Source of the DNA: Liolophura sinensis
Lineage: Eukaryota > Mollusca > Polyplacophora > Chitonida > Chitonidae
Length of the DNA: 64,000 bases
Direction of reading: 5' to 3'
Assembly: GCF_032854445.1 (NCBI RefSeq)
Contig: NC_088298.1
Location: forward strand, 23,273,295-23,337,294
Below the pieces are notes generated by a model. That model did not search any database, was not told the origin of the DNA, and was given only the letters and a program-made list of their open reading frames with translations. Position numbers and translations under genes: made by a program. Shown here one piece after another: positions 1 through 12,400 of the stretch (its first letter is position 1; each line of letters opens with the position of its first letter).

Positions 1-264
1 TCAGTCTAAAATTCAGTTCAAATGTTTGACGTTGCTCTCTTGATCATCGGCTTCCATCGACAATTGCACCTTTTTTGTCTACCCAAAATTATATTTTGAC
101 GTCCCCCAGTAGAGTCAAGCAGCGAAATCAATATAACAGGCAAAAAAATATATGTTATATGTTTTTTTCCTTCCGTCTGTCATGAGGCTTTCAAGATCGC
201 CGGTTACCATGGCAACAGGCAATGTACCAGTTTATATTTCCCCTGACCGGAAGTAGTTACTCAC

Positions 265-467
265 TGGCATATAGTTGCCTTCTTCGTCGGTACATCCGCA
301 GTCCTGTTTCTTGGTGCACTTCTTGTCGTTGAGGACGAATCCCTCTTTGCACTGGCAACCTTCCCTGGCGGGCTTCTCGCAGAACTTTTCCGGGGCAGGC
401 TCTCCGCATGTGGGAGGGCAAGCACTCACGCTAGTACTGTACACCTGGCCCTTAGGACATTCCAAGG
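265..467 (-). CDS. Copy L exon 17: TIL domain 3 (last exon in window)
   Basis: Encodes PLECPKGQVYSTSVSACP, then EGCQCKEGFV, DCGCTDEEGN and YMP, ending at donor GTGAGTAAC. No further exon is visible in 1-264, so the E module and VWA exons expected from copy R must lie outside the window. Confidence 0.92.
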
Positions 468-3400
468 CTGAGCAAAGAAGAGAAGTGGGCCCCGTTTCAT
501 AAAGCGAACGAAGAGCTACGTTTACGTAACTACCATGCCGACGTAATACCTACAATACTGGTTGCCATGGAAGATACGTGCACGTAACATTACGTGCGTT
601 TTGTGAAACGGGTCCCAGGTCAGTGTTTGTCTATTTTGTCCAATGGTGCCCTAAATTTATGTTTGTTCCATTTCTGTTTAACGACATAATCAGGCATTGT
701 TACCTTATATCAGTGTGATAGGGATTAAGATTAACGGAGAGACCTGAGTCCCGGAAGTAAACCATTGTCCTTCGCGGGCTACCTGACACCCAGGCCGGAC
801 TCATACCAGTCAGAACTGGATTCGAGCATGTAACCAAACCAATGGAACATTTAGAAACATTAAGGGGAGGCACCTTTCGCCATTTGCGATTATAAAAAAA
901 TATTAAAGTAAACATTAAAGTAAAAAAATAAATTAAAGTAAAGTAAAGTAAATATTACACTTTTACGACGGCGGCCAGCATTATAGTGGGAAAAAACCGG
1001 GCAGACCCGGTGGGAAATCCACGACCTCCCCATGTGCCACCGGAGAGGAAGCCAACAACCGCATTGATGGGAGGCTCCTGGGTCATTGCGCCGCGCTGGC
1101 GCGCTAATCCCCTCGGCCACGGAGGCCCCCTAAATAGCGATTTAAGAAGCCTTGGTAAACTTTTTGTTTTCTCACTTAACTAGGTTTTGTTATAGTTGAA
1201 CAGTTTTTGTTTAAAAAGGTATTAAATCTTTATACTTCTTTCACAAGTTTTCACCAATCAGAAACGCTCACGACAGAATTCTTCAGTTCTCCAGATGCTG
1301 ACGAAGCCTTCGGCGTTGCAAGCTGCGGCGAATGACGTCATAGCTTTGCAGACAACCTTCTTTTTGTTCAGGTGACCTTGTTTCTTGTAGGCGCACAGGT
1401 CTTTGCGACAACTCTCGAAGTAACCTTCAGTTTCGATCATTCCGCTCTGGATGCACTCTTTAAAGGGACCAGTGATGTCAATAATGTACCCGCAGTAATC
1501 GGTACCGGCAAACTTCCTGTAAGTTACCTTGCCACACCCTGGTAGTGGTTTAACTATACTGCACCTGTAAAGACAGAAGAGAATTCAATAGGGAAGTAAC
1601 GAGTTCGAACTCTTTTACCAATGAAGGTCAAAAATGTCCCACTGCATCATGTGACCTGTCAAAAGGCGCCTGAAAAAGTGCCATCAAAAGTCATTTAGAG
1701 GAGACGATTGGCGGAGAAAATTGAGAATTTGAACGTATGTGAACTTGAGAAGTTCCTAAAGGAAAGAGGTCTGATTTGTGCCCAACAAAGTTTGCCTTAC
1801 ATTTTTTAACAATCACATGACACAGTAGGACTGCTTTTACGTTTGATGACAGAAAAGTTCTGACTCGAAATTCCCCTATTATAGAAGTTTTGGGGGTTCC
1901 ATGGATTTCCAACTGAACATTTCTATCATCTCATTTTAAAACTTAAGAGATTACTTCATGGAATTCTTGTCCGAAATTCGTTGTGGTTCTGCTGATTTAC
2001 ATGTATTTCTCTCTTTTTGTATTTCATAGATGTATTGTTGATATTCGGTACTGTAATTGTTTTTCTTTTTAAATTTCAGAAATTCCTCTGTTGCTATAAT
2101 TGATTTCCTGTACAAAATCTTTCTGTTTTTATTAATACATTTTGTTTGAGCATGCAAGTTTTCGCCAAACAATATGGAATACTGCAATGAAGATCCAGAA
2201 AACAGTAGAAGCAAGGTAATGTCCACTTTTACCTTTAAATATACGTAGCATATACATACATATTACAAGTCATACCTACAAATCACGGTTTTAAAGACGT
2301 TCCCAGGGAAAATACTCACTTTTCATCGGACGGATAATAATCCTCCTCCACAATGTAGCTGTTGCCGATGTCAGTGTCTCTCTCGTTTGCCTCATACTCA
2401 GACAAATCATCTCCTTCTTTTGTCTTCCAGTCGTTCTTTTCCCCATCGCAGTCGCCGCAGATTCCAGTCATCTTGTTGGCGTACTCTTTGGGAACCTCAA
2501 CAATGACGTCTTGGACACCGTCGAAGCTGAGGCTGATGCCACATTCGGTATCGACTTGTACCTTGCCGGCTACGAGGGACACTCGTAGCTTTCCGCCCTT
2601 CATGGAGAACGGCAGGAATTTCTCTTCACGGTCGATCTGAAGAAGTTGAAAAAAGAGGGTTTTTTGTTGGACTCGCATTTTCTGTTCCAGCATTTAATTT
2701 TTATCCCAGTTTTGTCCGGTTTCCACCCACAATACTGCTGGCCAAATAAAATAAATCACAGACATTTTTGTTGAAACTGCGTGAAATGCTTTCTTCCAAC
2801 AATTCCCAGTTCTGCACCGCGAGGAGTGCTCTTTGTCATAGTGACAATTTATTTTAAAGGCAAGACGAAATTGCAAATAAATTGAAATGTTTCCCAATGA
2901 TAATTATTTTGTTGGAATAAAACATTGTGAAACTGTTTTCACATTAACTACAAAGACTAATTGTTTAACTTTTGCAACTGATGCTGTAATGTGATGCTAT
3001 TTGGCTGCAAAACTCACTAAAACTTTGTTTTCGCCGAGCAGCAGAATTTCCAATCCGTACATCTCTAAGGCGACCATTTTTGTCCAGGAGACTTTGCTGT
3101 TGCCGTGTCGGTTCTCGTTCTTCACCTCCACGTTGAAGGCACATTCGTCGTTGGTGGTGGTAGACTGGGTCAAGGTGTAGCGACATGTCCCCTGGAAATG
3201 GATCATCTGTCCATCATATGTCTTGTAGTGAGGATCTCCGGTAGCGGAGCATCGGCATTTTGCTGGAAGGAAACGAAAGAGGAGAGAGACACAAGGGTTA
3301 TGGTCAGGTGTAGCACAGTCTTTAATGCAGAGATTTGTTTCTAGAGCGACAATTCTCGAGTACGGCGTAAAACACTAATCTACTAAATAAATAAATATAT

Positions 3401-6400
3401 CTAGATAGACTGTGATAGACTGTATGTTGGAGAAATTGCGTTCAACATTCTTTTTGTCATCTAGCGACAATGTCTTTTTGTAAGTGGTATTCCGGTCCCC
3501 ATTGCGAAAGCTAGCCCTACAGAGCACTATTCGACATAGTCGTGTATGGTGCTGTCTCACTGAAACGCCATGTCGAAAACACCAGATATCACCTACCAAT
3601 AGTCATAGTTAGCAAGTACTATCGCCTATGCTAAGCGTCGAGACATGGAATAATAATAATAATAACAGTAATAGTTCATTTTGTGAGGGAGATTAATCCT
3701 GGAAGAACCAAGATTAAAAATCATGGAGGATTGTCATGAGTGGTTACGTTTATCGGTAAATTGAAAACTGAGAAGTGTCTGGATGATAAGATTTACGTGA
3801 CATCATTATGCGTGTTAATGACCTCCGTGACCAGAGCTTGCGTGAAAACAGTCTCATGCTTCAAGATCATGTATGTCAGCAGCCTGCATGTCATCAACAT
3901 GTATGTCAGCAACATGCATGCCAGCAGCCTGCAAGGCGACAGCATGCACGGCAATAACCTGCATGACAGCATCCTTCATGTCAACAACCTGAATGTCAGA
4001 AGCCTGCACGTCAGTAACCTGTACGGAAACAACCTGCATGTCAACAACCTGTATGTCAGCAACCTGCATGTCAACAACATGCATGTCAGTGACCTGTATG
4101 TCAGCAACCTCCTTGTCAGCAACCTGCATGTCAGCAGCCTGCACGTCAGCAGCTTGCACGGCAACAACTTGCACGGCAACCACCTGCTTGTCAACAGCCT
4201 GCATGTCAGCAACCTGCATGTCAACAACATGCATGTCAGCGACCTGTATGTCAGCAACCTGCTTGTCAGCAGCCTGCATGTCAGCAGCCTGCACGTCAGA
4301 AACCTGCACGGCAACAACTTGTATGGCAACATCCTGCATGTTAGCAGCCTGCACGTCAGCAACTTGCGTTGCAGCAACTTACACGGCAACAGCTTGCACG
4401 GCAACAACTTGCATGACAACAATCTGCACGGCAACAACCTGCATGCCAGCAACTTGCATGCTAGCAGCGTGCATGTCAACACCTGCACGGCAACAACTTG
4501 CACGGCAACAACCTGCACGGCAACAACCTGCACGGCAACAACCTGCATGTCAACAACCTGCATGTCAGCAGCCTGCACGTCAGCAACCTGCACGGCAACA
4601 ACCTGTACGGTAACAACCTGGATGTCAGCAGCCTGCATGTCAACAATCTGCACGTCAGCAACCTGCACGGCAACAACCTGTACGGTAGCAACCTGCATGT
4701 CAGCAGCCTGCATGTCAACAATCTGCACGTCAGCAACCTGCATGTCAACAACCTGCGTGTCAGCTACCTACACGGCAATAACCTGCTTGCCAGGGATGTA
4801 CGTAACAAGATCTTAGCGCTTACGTGATAACCTGTTTCCAAACTGCACGAAAACATTGTATACGAGAAGATCACGTAAGAGCTGAAAAGACCTCACGTGA
4901 CAATATTCTGCATGGAAAGAGCTTTCGTTACAAAATCCTACAAGCAAAGGGTATACACCGCAAGGTACAGCATGAAAGAGGTTAGGTATCAAAAGCTTAA
5001 ATGTCAAGAGCCTATGTGTCAAGCCCACATGTCAAAGGCGTGCATGACACAAACCTGCAGTTCTGTCCATTTATTTACAATCGACACGAAAATTGAAGAC
5101 TTAACTTGACTCACGTGTTGTGTCGATACAGGAGTAGACACCGTCGCCGGCATAGCCTTCCTTACACACACATCTCATCTCACCGTCCTTAACCCCACAG
5201 GTAGCGTATTTGTGGCACTTCTGACCGCTGACCTCCGACACAAGCTTGCCCTTACCCTTGAACTTTTTACAGGAAAATACTGTGGAACAGTCCTTGCTGC
5301 GGAACCCAGCACCGATCTGAAGAAGGTCGCAGTCAATTGTTTCTTTATTTGATAATAATCGAACGTCTAGGTGCAGTTGCTGCGTCGTATGTATTCACTC
5401 ATGCAGCACTGTGAAACCCGGCAAAAACACATGACAATATTATAATGACAGACAGACAATTTGAATACTAAATCTTAAAACCTTAATGAAAAGGTGTACA
5501 CTTATAACAGTTACTATAAAACTGAAAAAAATCCATCTACTTGGCACTTCTTTCAGCAGCCTTTAAAACTAAACACCTCGGGATCTGATCTTTCTGATAT
5601 TTCACAATTCATCTACATTTGTGCCATGTTCTAAATATGACCAGTTACTTGTTTATCGGTTTATTTAACTTTTATTATACGCCGTATTGGGGAATATTTC
5701 GCTCACATGACAGCAGACTGGTTTATGGGAGGAGTGTGGAGGAAACTACCGCGCGTTTCCAGGTATCCTGACTGAAGGAAACAGCCCTACCACCGCATCT
5801 TCCCGGGTATGCTGACTGAAAGAAACAGCCCCACCATCGTATCTTCCCGGGTATCCTGACTGAAAGAAACAGTCCCACCATTGCACCTTGCAAGGTATCC
5901 TGACTAAAAGAGACAGCCCCACCGCCGCACTTTGCCAAGTATCCTGACTGAAGAAAAAAGCCCCACCACCGCACCTTGTCAGCTATCCTGAGTGAAGAAA
6001 ACTGCCTCACCACTGCACCTTCCCAGGTATCCTCACTGAAGGAAATAGCCCCACCACTGCACCTTGCCAGGTATCCTGACTAAAGAAAACTGCCTCACCA
6101 CCGCATCTTGCCAGGTATCCTGATTGAAGAAAACAGCCTCAGCACCGCACCTTGCCAGGTATCCTGACTAAAGAAAACTGCCTCACCACCGCATCTTGCC
6201 AGGTATCCTGATTGAAGAAAACAGCCTCAGCACCGCACCTTGCCAGGTATCCTGACTAAAGAAAACTGCCTCACCACCGCACATTGCCAGGTATCCTGCC
6301 TGAGGAAACAGTCCAACCACCGCACACTGCCAGGTATCCTGACTGAAGGAAACACCCCCACCACCGCACTTTGCCAGGTATCCTGACAGAAGGAAACAGC

Positions 6401-9400
6401 TCAACCACCGCACCTTGCCAGGTATCCTGACTGAAGGAAACAGCCCCACCACCGCACCTTGCCAGGTATCCTGACTGAAAAAATCTGCCTCACCACCGCA
6501 CCTTGCCAAGTATCCTGACTGAAGAAAACAGCCCCACCACCGTACCTTGCCAAGTATCCTGACTGAAGAAAACTGCCTCACCACTGCATCTTGCCAAGTA
6601 TCCTGACTGAAGGAAACAGCCCCACCACCGCACCTTGCCAAGTATCCTGACTGAAGGACACAGCCCCACCACCGCACCCTGCCAGGTATCCTGCTTGAAG
6701 GAAACAGCCCCTCCACCCCATCTTGAAAGGTATCCTGGTTGAAGGAAACATCGTACCTTGCCAGGCACAAAATATAGCACCATGCCAGGTATCCTGACTG
6801 AAGGAAACAGCCCAACCACCGCACCTTGCCAAATATCGTGACTGAAGGGAAGAATTCCACCACAGCAGCTTGCCAGGTGACCTTGTTGAAGGCACATTTG
6901 TCCTGACTGAAGGAAACAGCCCCATCTCCGCACTTTGCCAAGTATCCTTACTTAAGGAAACAGTTCCACCACTGCACCTTGTCAGGTATCCTGACTGAAG
7001 AAAACAACCTAACCACCGCACCTTGCCAGGTATCCTGACTGAAAGAAACAGCCCCACCACTGCAGCTTCAGAGCTATCCTGACTGAGGGAAACATCCTCA
7101 CCATCGCAGCTTTCCAGTTATCCTGACTGAAGGAAACTACCCACCCATTCGCAGACAAACCATCCAGGCTATCCAGGTATTTTCACAAGGGACCAAGCTT
7201 TCTTGCAAAAAAAAAACCCTTACCACAAAGGCACGAATGAACAAAAGACTACATAGCTAAGACCCGATTTTCTTTAAAGCGGTAAAAGTTTTCTTTTGTA
7301 TAGACAGCATAAGGCACCTAAATATAGTTACAAATACTGACCCCAGGCTTATACTTACAGGGTAGTAGTTGCCCTGGTTGTCCTTACACCCACACTTGGC
7401 CTTGGGCACACACATGTCACTGCTCATTACGAATCCTGGTTTACACTGACAGCCTTCTACACGTGGCCCGTTGCAAGCGGCTCCCGTTATACGACCGTTA
7501 CAGGTCTCTGGACACGGGTTGGCGGCTGTGGTGTAGACTTCGTTAGGACCGCAAGGTAAGGCTGTAATCAATGCAAGTTAGGTTTGGTAAGCTTTAATTT
7601 ACTCAAGGGTGGTAAAGAAATACAGGTATGGTTAGCTTTAACTTATACAGAATTGTTACGGGAAGGTGCATTTAATACTAGTGTGGTAAAGTAATCCGCA
7701 ATAAATACAGAAGTGGTAAAGTGCGATTCATTTAAATGTGGTAACGGTTTACACCGTACTGAAGAATATTTCCCTTATTCCACGGCAGGTAGCATTATGG
7801 TGGGAGGAAACCGGGCAGAGCCCAGACAAAACCTATGACCACCCACTGGTTATGACAGACCTTCCCGCCTATGGCCGGAGAGGCTGTCAAGTCAGCATAA
7901 GCTTGACTTTAAATCACAATGGTGAGAGGCAATTAATACAGATGTGATAAGATAATGTGCAATCCATACAGATGTGGTAAAATAATGTGTAATGCATACG
8001 GATGTGGTTAGATGATTTGCAATTCATACAAATGTGGTAAAATAATGAGCAATTCGTACACATGCGGTAATATAGTGTGCAATTAATACGCGGCCCCCGT
8101 GGCTCAGTCGGTTAGCGCGCTAGCGCAGCGTAATGACCCAGAAGCCTCTCACCAATGCGGTCGCTGTGAGTTCAAGTCCAGCTCATGCTGGCTTACTCTC
8201 CGGCCGTAAGTGGGAAGGTCGGCCAGCAACCTGCGGATGGTCGTGGGTTTCCCCCGGGCTGTGCCCGGTTTCCACCCACCATAATGCTGGCCGCCGTCGT
8301 ATAAGTGAAATATTCTTGAGTACGGCGTAAAACACCAATCAAAATCAAATCAAATCAAAAAGCAATTAATACAGATTAAATTTGATATGGACTTAAATGA
8401 AAAAGCGCGAGATTAAACCCTGAAAACTGTGTGGGAACTCACGGCACATATCAGCTGTCCTCCAGAAGATTTCGTAGCCGTAGTTATTGCAGACGGCGGC
8501 AAAAGCGGATAGAGAGTCGCAGACGAGTTCCTCGGTGGTGAAGCCTTTGCCTCCATCATACTGACAGATATCAGAACGGCAACTGTCGAAGTACTGCTCC
8601 ACGTCAACCACACCTGCCAGGATGCACTCTCTGAAGGGGCCGGCCGTGTCTTTGATCATACCGCACATGTCGTCACCCGTGATGGCCTGTGCTAAGGCGG
8701 CTGGGCATTCTTTGGGTGGGTCGATCGGAGGGGTACATCTGTGGAGAAAGTGAAATATGTGCGTGATCAAACCTTCCGCAAAATCAACAGTTTATGAATT
8801 ATCCATTATTATCAATTATCAAGACTATGAAGTGACACACTAAGAGAATACCCAAATTTCGGACTCATCATTTGCTTATGCAGGGAAATAGGTTCTGTAT
8901 AATGTAGAATCTAAAAGGCGAGTCTCTTTCTGAATCATACTAAGTACAAAGCGAATAAAATGTGAAACACTTTTGACTGAAACAGCTACATCTAGGCCCT
9001 TTATCTTGAAAATTTAAAGGAATTAAAGAAATATTTGCTTAATTTGATGACACTTCAATGACACTTGTCTTAACAACTTTGTCAAGACCCACACTCAATC
9101 CTCTATTGTAAGCTGATTGCTTGTAAGTTGCGTTCTTGTGAAAGAAAAGTAATATGCTTTCTTGTAAAAGAGAAGTAAGTTTCTTTCTTGTAAGTTGCTT
9201 TTTTGTAAGTTGCTTTCTTGTGAAAGAGAAGTAAATTGCTTTCTCGTGAAAAAGAAGTAAGTTGCTTTCTTGTAAGCTGTTTTCTTGTAAGTTCCTTTCT
9301 TGTGAAAGAGAAGTAAATTGCTTTCTTGTGAAAAAGAAGTAAGTTGCTTTCTTGTAAGTTGTTTTCTTGTAAGTTCTTTTCTTGTGAAAGGAAAGTAAGC

Positions 9401-12400
9401 TGCTTTCCAAATGTTAAATAGGCCTACTACCAAAACATGGTTTTCCTGACTTCACTTAAAAGATTATTATCCGCAAAGATTCAGACTGTTTTTGTTTTCC
9501 TTTATTCTTGTTCTGTTTATGCAACTACTAAGATGAAGTAATCTGTGACAGAGGAAATCGAACAACAGTTTGACCATACCCCTTGGTGATGGCGTCGGAA
9601 TCGTCGACGACGGAGTAGCTCATGCCAATTAGATTGAATCGGTTTCTGTCATTTGACACATCAGCGCCATCTTTAGTTCTGAAATCATCCTGACGACCAT
9701 TGCAGTTACCACAGATACCTTGGAGAAGGTTGCCAAGGTGACTTGGCACGTTGACAACAACCTTTCCGTAACCGTCAAACATGACGGTGATACCACAGTC
9801 GGTGTCGACTTGAACGTTGTTACCATTGAAGAAGACTCGCATCTTGCCACCGGCCAGCTCGATAGGAAGGTATTTTGTGCGGCCGTTGATCTGTCAGGTT
9901 AACAGAATGGCTTAATTAATCCAAAATAATATCAAGTAATCAATGTGATTTTTTACGAGCTATGTGATTTTGCCATAATCAAAATCTGGTGTATATTTCC
10001 TTTGCTAATGTTTGTGTTTCGAGGGATTTTATATTTTTCTGTTTTCATAATCTAAGATTTTAAACTGAAAATGGTATAACACCATAGACCCACAAGTTTG
10101 AATGTTGATTCGTTTTTGTGGTTCACCTAAAATTGCCAGAAAGATGTACTACATCTTCACTGTAAATTTCCATGACATGATGGTGCTTACCAAAATAGCA
10201 TCTAATAATCGATGATCGTGCGATTTGTTTTGGTTTACAGGCTGTGTGCCTTTACCATTATAACCGAAACTCCGCGTATATTTTCTGTATTTATGATTTT
10301 TTGTGTCATGCTTTTTTGGATTTATTCTGAAGCAAAACTAAATCTTATTGTCCACATTCTTTGTGTTTAGATAGAACTGAATAACGACATAAAACTTGAA
10401 AACTAACAAAACAGCATTAACCAATCACAATGGTCCTCTTATCAACCTTACCTGAACACGGCGTCCACTAAGGATTCTGACTTTCTGTCCGTAGATGGCA
10501 AAGTCCACCATTCTTGTCCAGGCTACGTTCCAGTTCCAACCACGACGTTCGTTCTTGACCTCAACGCTGAACCAGCACTCATTGGCCCTCTGGGTCAACT
10601 CACTCAGGGTGTACATGCAGACGCCCATGAAGTCAATTCTCTGTCCATCAAACAGGTAGTAATGGGGGTCCCCACTTCCGGTACAGGTACAGCGATCTGG
10701 AAAGGGGCAAAAGTTCTTATTGGTTGAAATAAAGACCATTATCATTACAGTGTAATTTAACTTATCGTAACGATATTTGAATCTAACCTGATGTAGTTTA
10801 GATTGCATTGATAAACATTGATATCTTTTAGCTGTATTCCACTTAGGAACCATTACTGAATTTAAATTGGTTTATTTTTCAGAGTTTTAATTATATTTGT
10901 CGTACGAAGTTAACCATTTCATTTATCCATTTAGCGATTTGTCGCCACCTTTGATTTTAAAATATTTTAAGAACTGACTTGGCACCACACAAAGAGGTAA
11001 ATACCCCTGTGAGGAGCGCCTATGCATGCATTCCAGAAGAGACCTTTCCTAACGACACCCTATCATTTCAATTGTTTAAGGTGACTGTTATGTTCGCGTA
11101 AAAAATGAAATGGAGTTCATTCATAGCGTACGAGACTGGAAAACGCCCTCTTGAAAGCTGATGTTTTTTCTGTCATAGCGATTGGATTACTCATTGGTTT
11201 ATCGATCAGTTCACCTTTCAGATTGATACAGGATTTGATGCCATCCCCAGCGTATCCCTGTTTACACACACACGTGTGTTCTCCATTTTGAACTCCGCAC
11301 GTGGCGTCTTTGTGACACGTGATGCCACTCTGGATCTTCTTCAGAACACTTTTGCCGCCGACGAACTTGCACTGGAACACCTCGCCACAGTTTTCTGTCC
11401 TCTTCTCGGATCCCATCTGAGAAAGTAATGAAATATTGACATTAAATAACACGAAGCAAAGTTACTCAGCACTGGTGACAATGCATGACTTGTAAAAAAT
11501 ATATGGGGGCCTCCGTGGCTCAGTTGTTTAGCGCGTTACTGCAGCGTAATGACCTAGGAATCTCTCACTAATGCGGTCGCTTTGAGTTCAAGTCCAGCTC
11601 ATGCTGGCTTAATCTCCGGCTATATGTGGGAAAGCCTGCAGCAACCTGCGGATGGTCGTGGGTTGTGCCCGGTTTCCACCCACCATAGTGAAATATTCTT
11701 GAGTACGACGTAAAACACCAATCAAATAAATAAATAAAGAATATCACAATTACTGTAACTTACACCAAAGACTTTAAATTTTTTACTTGCTAATGCCTTG
11801 CTCAGCAATGAAAGGTTACTGCAAAGGGAATAGGACTGGTTGGCCCGGTGTCAGTATAATGTGTCTGGGTGGGGTATCATGTCTGATGTCTTTGACTTGA
11901 TACTTCAATGGCGGCAGTACTTTGGGGGCATGGACAGGCCCTGCTACAAGAAGACACAATATATGTGCACACAATGACTCCTCCATGTCGTATGACTAAA
12001 AAAATGTTAAGTACGACGTTAAACCCCAAGCATACATACACACTCTTACACATATTGAATATTTTGATATTGAACTTTTGTGGGTGCTTCAAAATGACTT
12101 TCAACACTTTCACTTTACCTCTGCCAATACCATTAACTTAGCTGAAGAACATAGAAGCAACCTTTTTCAACTAGGCCTTCAAAACGGTTTATTTAATTAT
12201 TAGACTGAGATTTTCATGCCGCGTGCCACGCAGGACAATAGTCAGGGTTTATAGTTTGAGGGAATATTGAATAGATGGGCGGAAACCACCGCCTCTGGCC
12301 AGGTACCTGACAAACCCCTTGACGTAGGGCTGTTGCTAACCTGCCTGGTGTGGACACCATGATCTTATAGAGAAGACCCTCGTATCAGCAAAGAAAGCAA

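Noticed and set aside
3740-4816. Long open frames on both strands (up to 358 codons) rich in Asn, Leu, Val
   Set aside because: They are translations of a 15-bp tandem array inside an intron. The period is a multiple of three, so frames stay open by chance.
6183-6941. Open frame of about 250 codons on the minus strand, with repeated GYLARCGGGAVSFSQDTW
   Set aside because: Comes from the 44-bp minisatellite. It has no start context or domain, and lies in an intron.
8090-8170. Possible tRNA gene with A and B boxes
   Set aside because: The head belongs to a SINE with a shared body and tail present many times here. No cloverleaf with a proper acceptor stem is seen.
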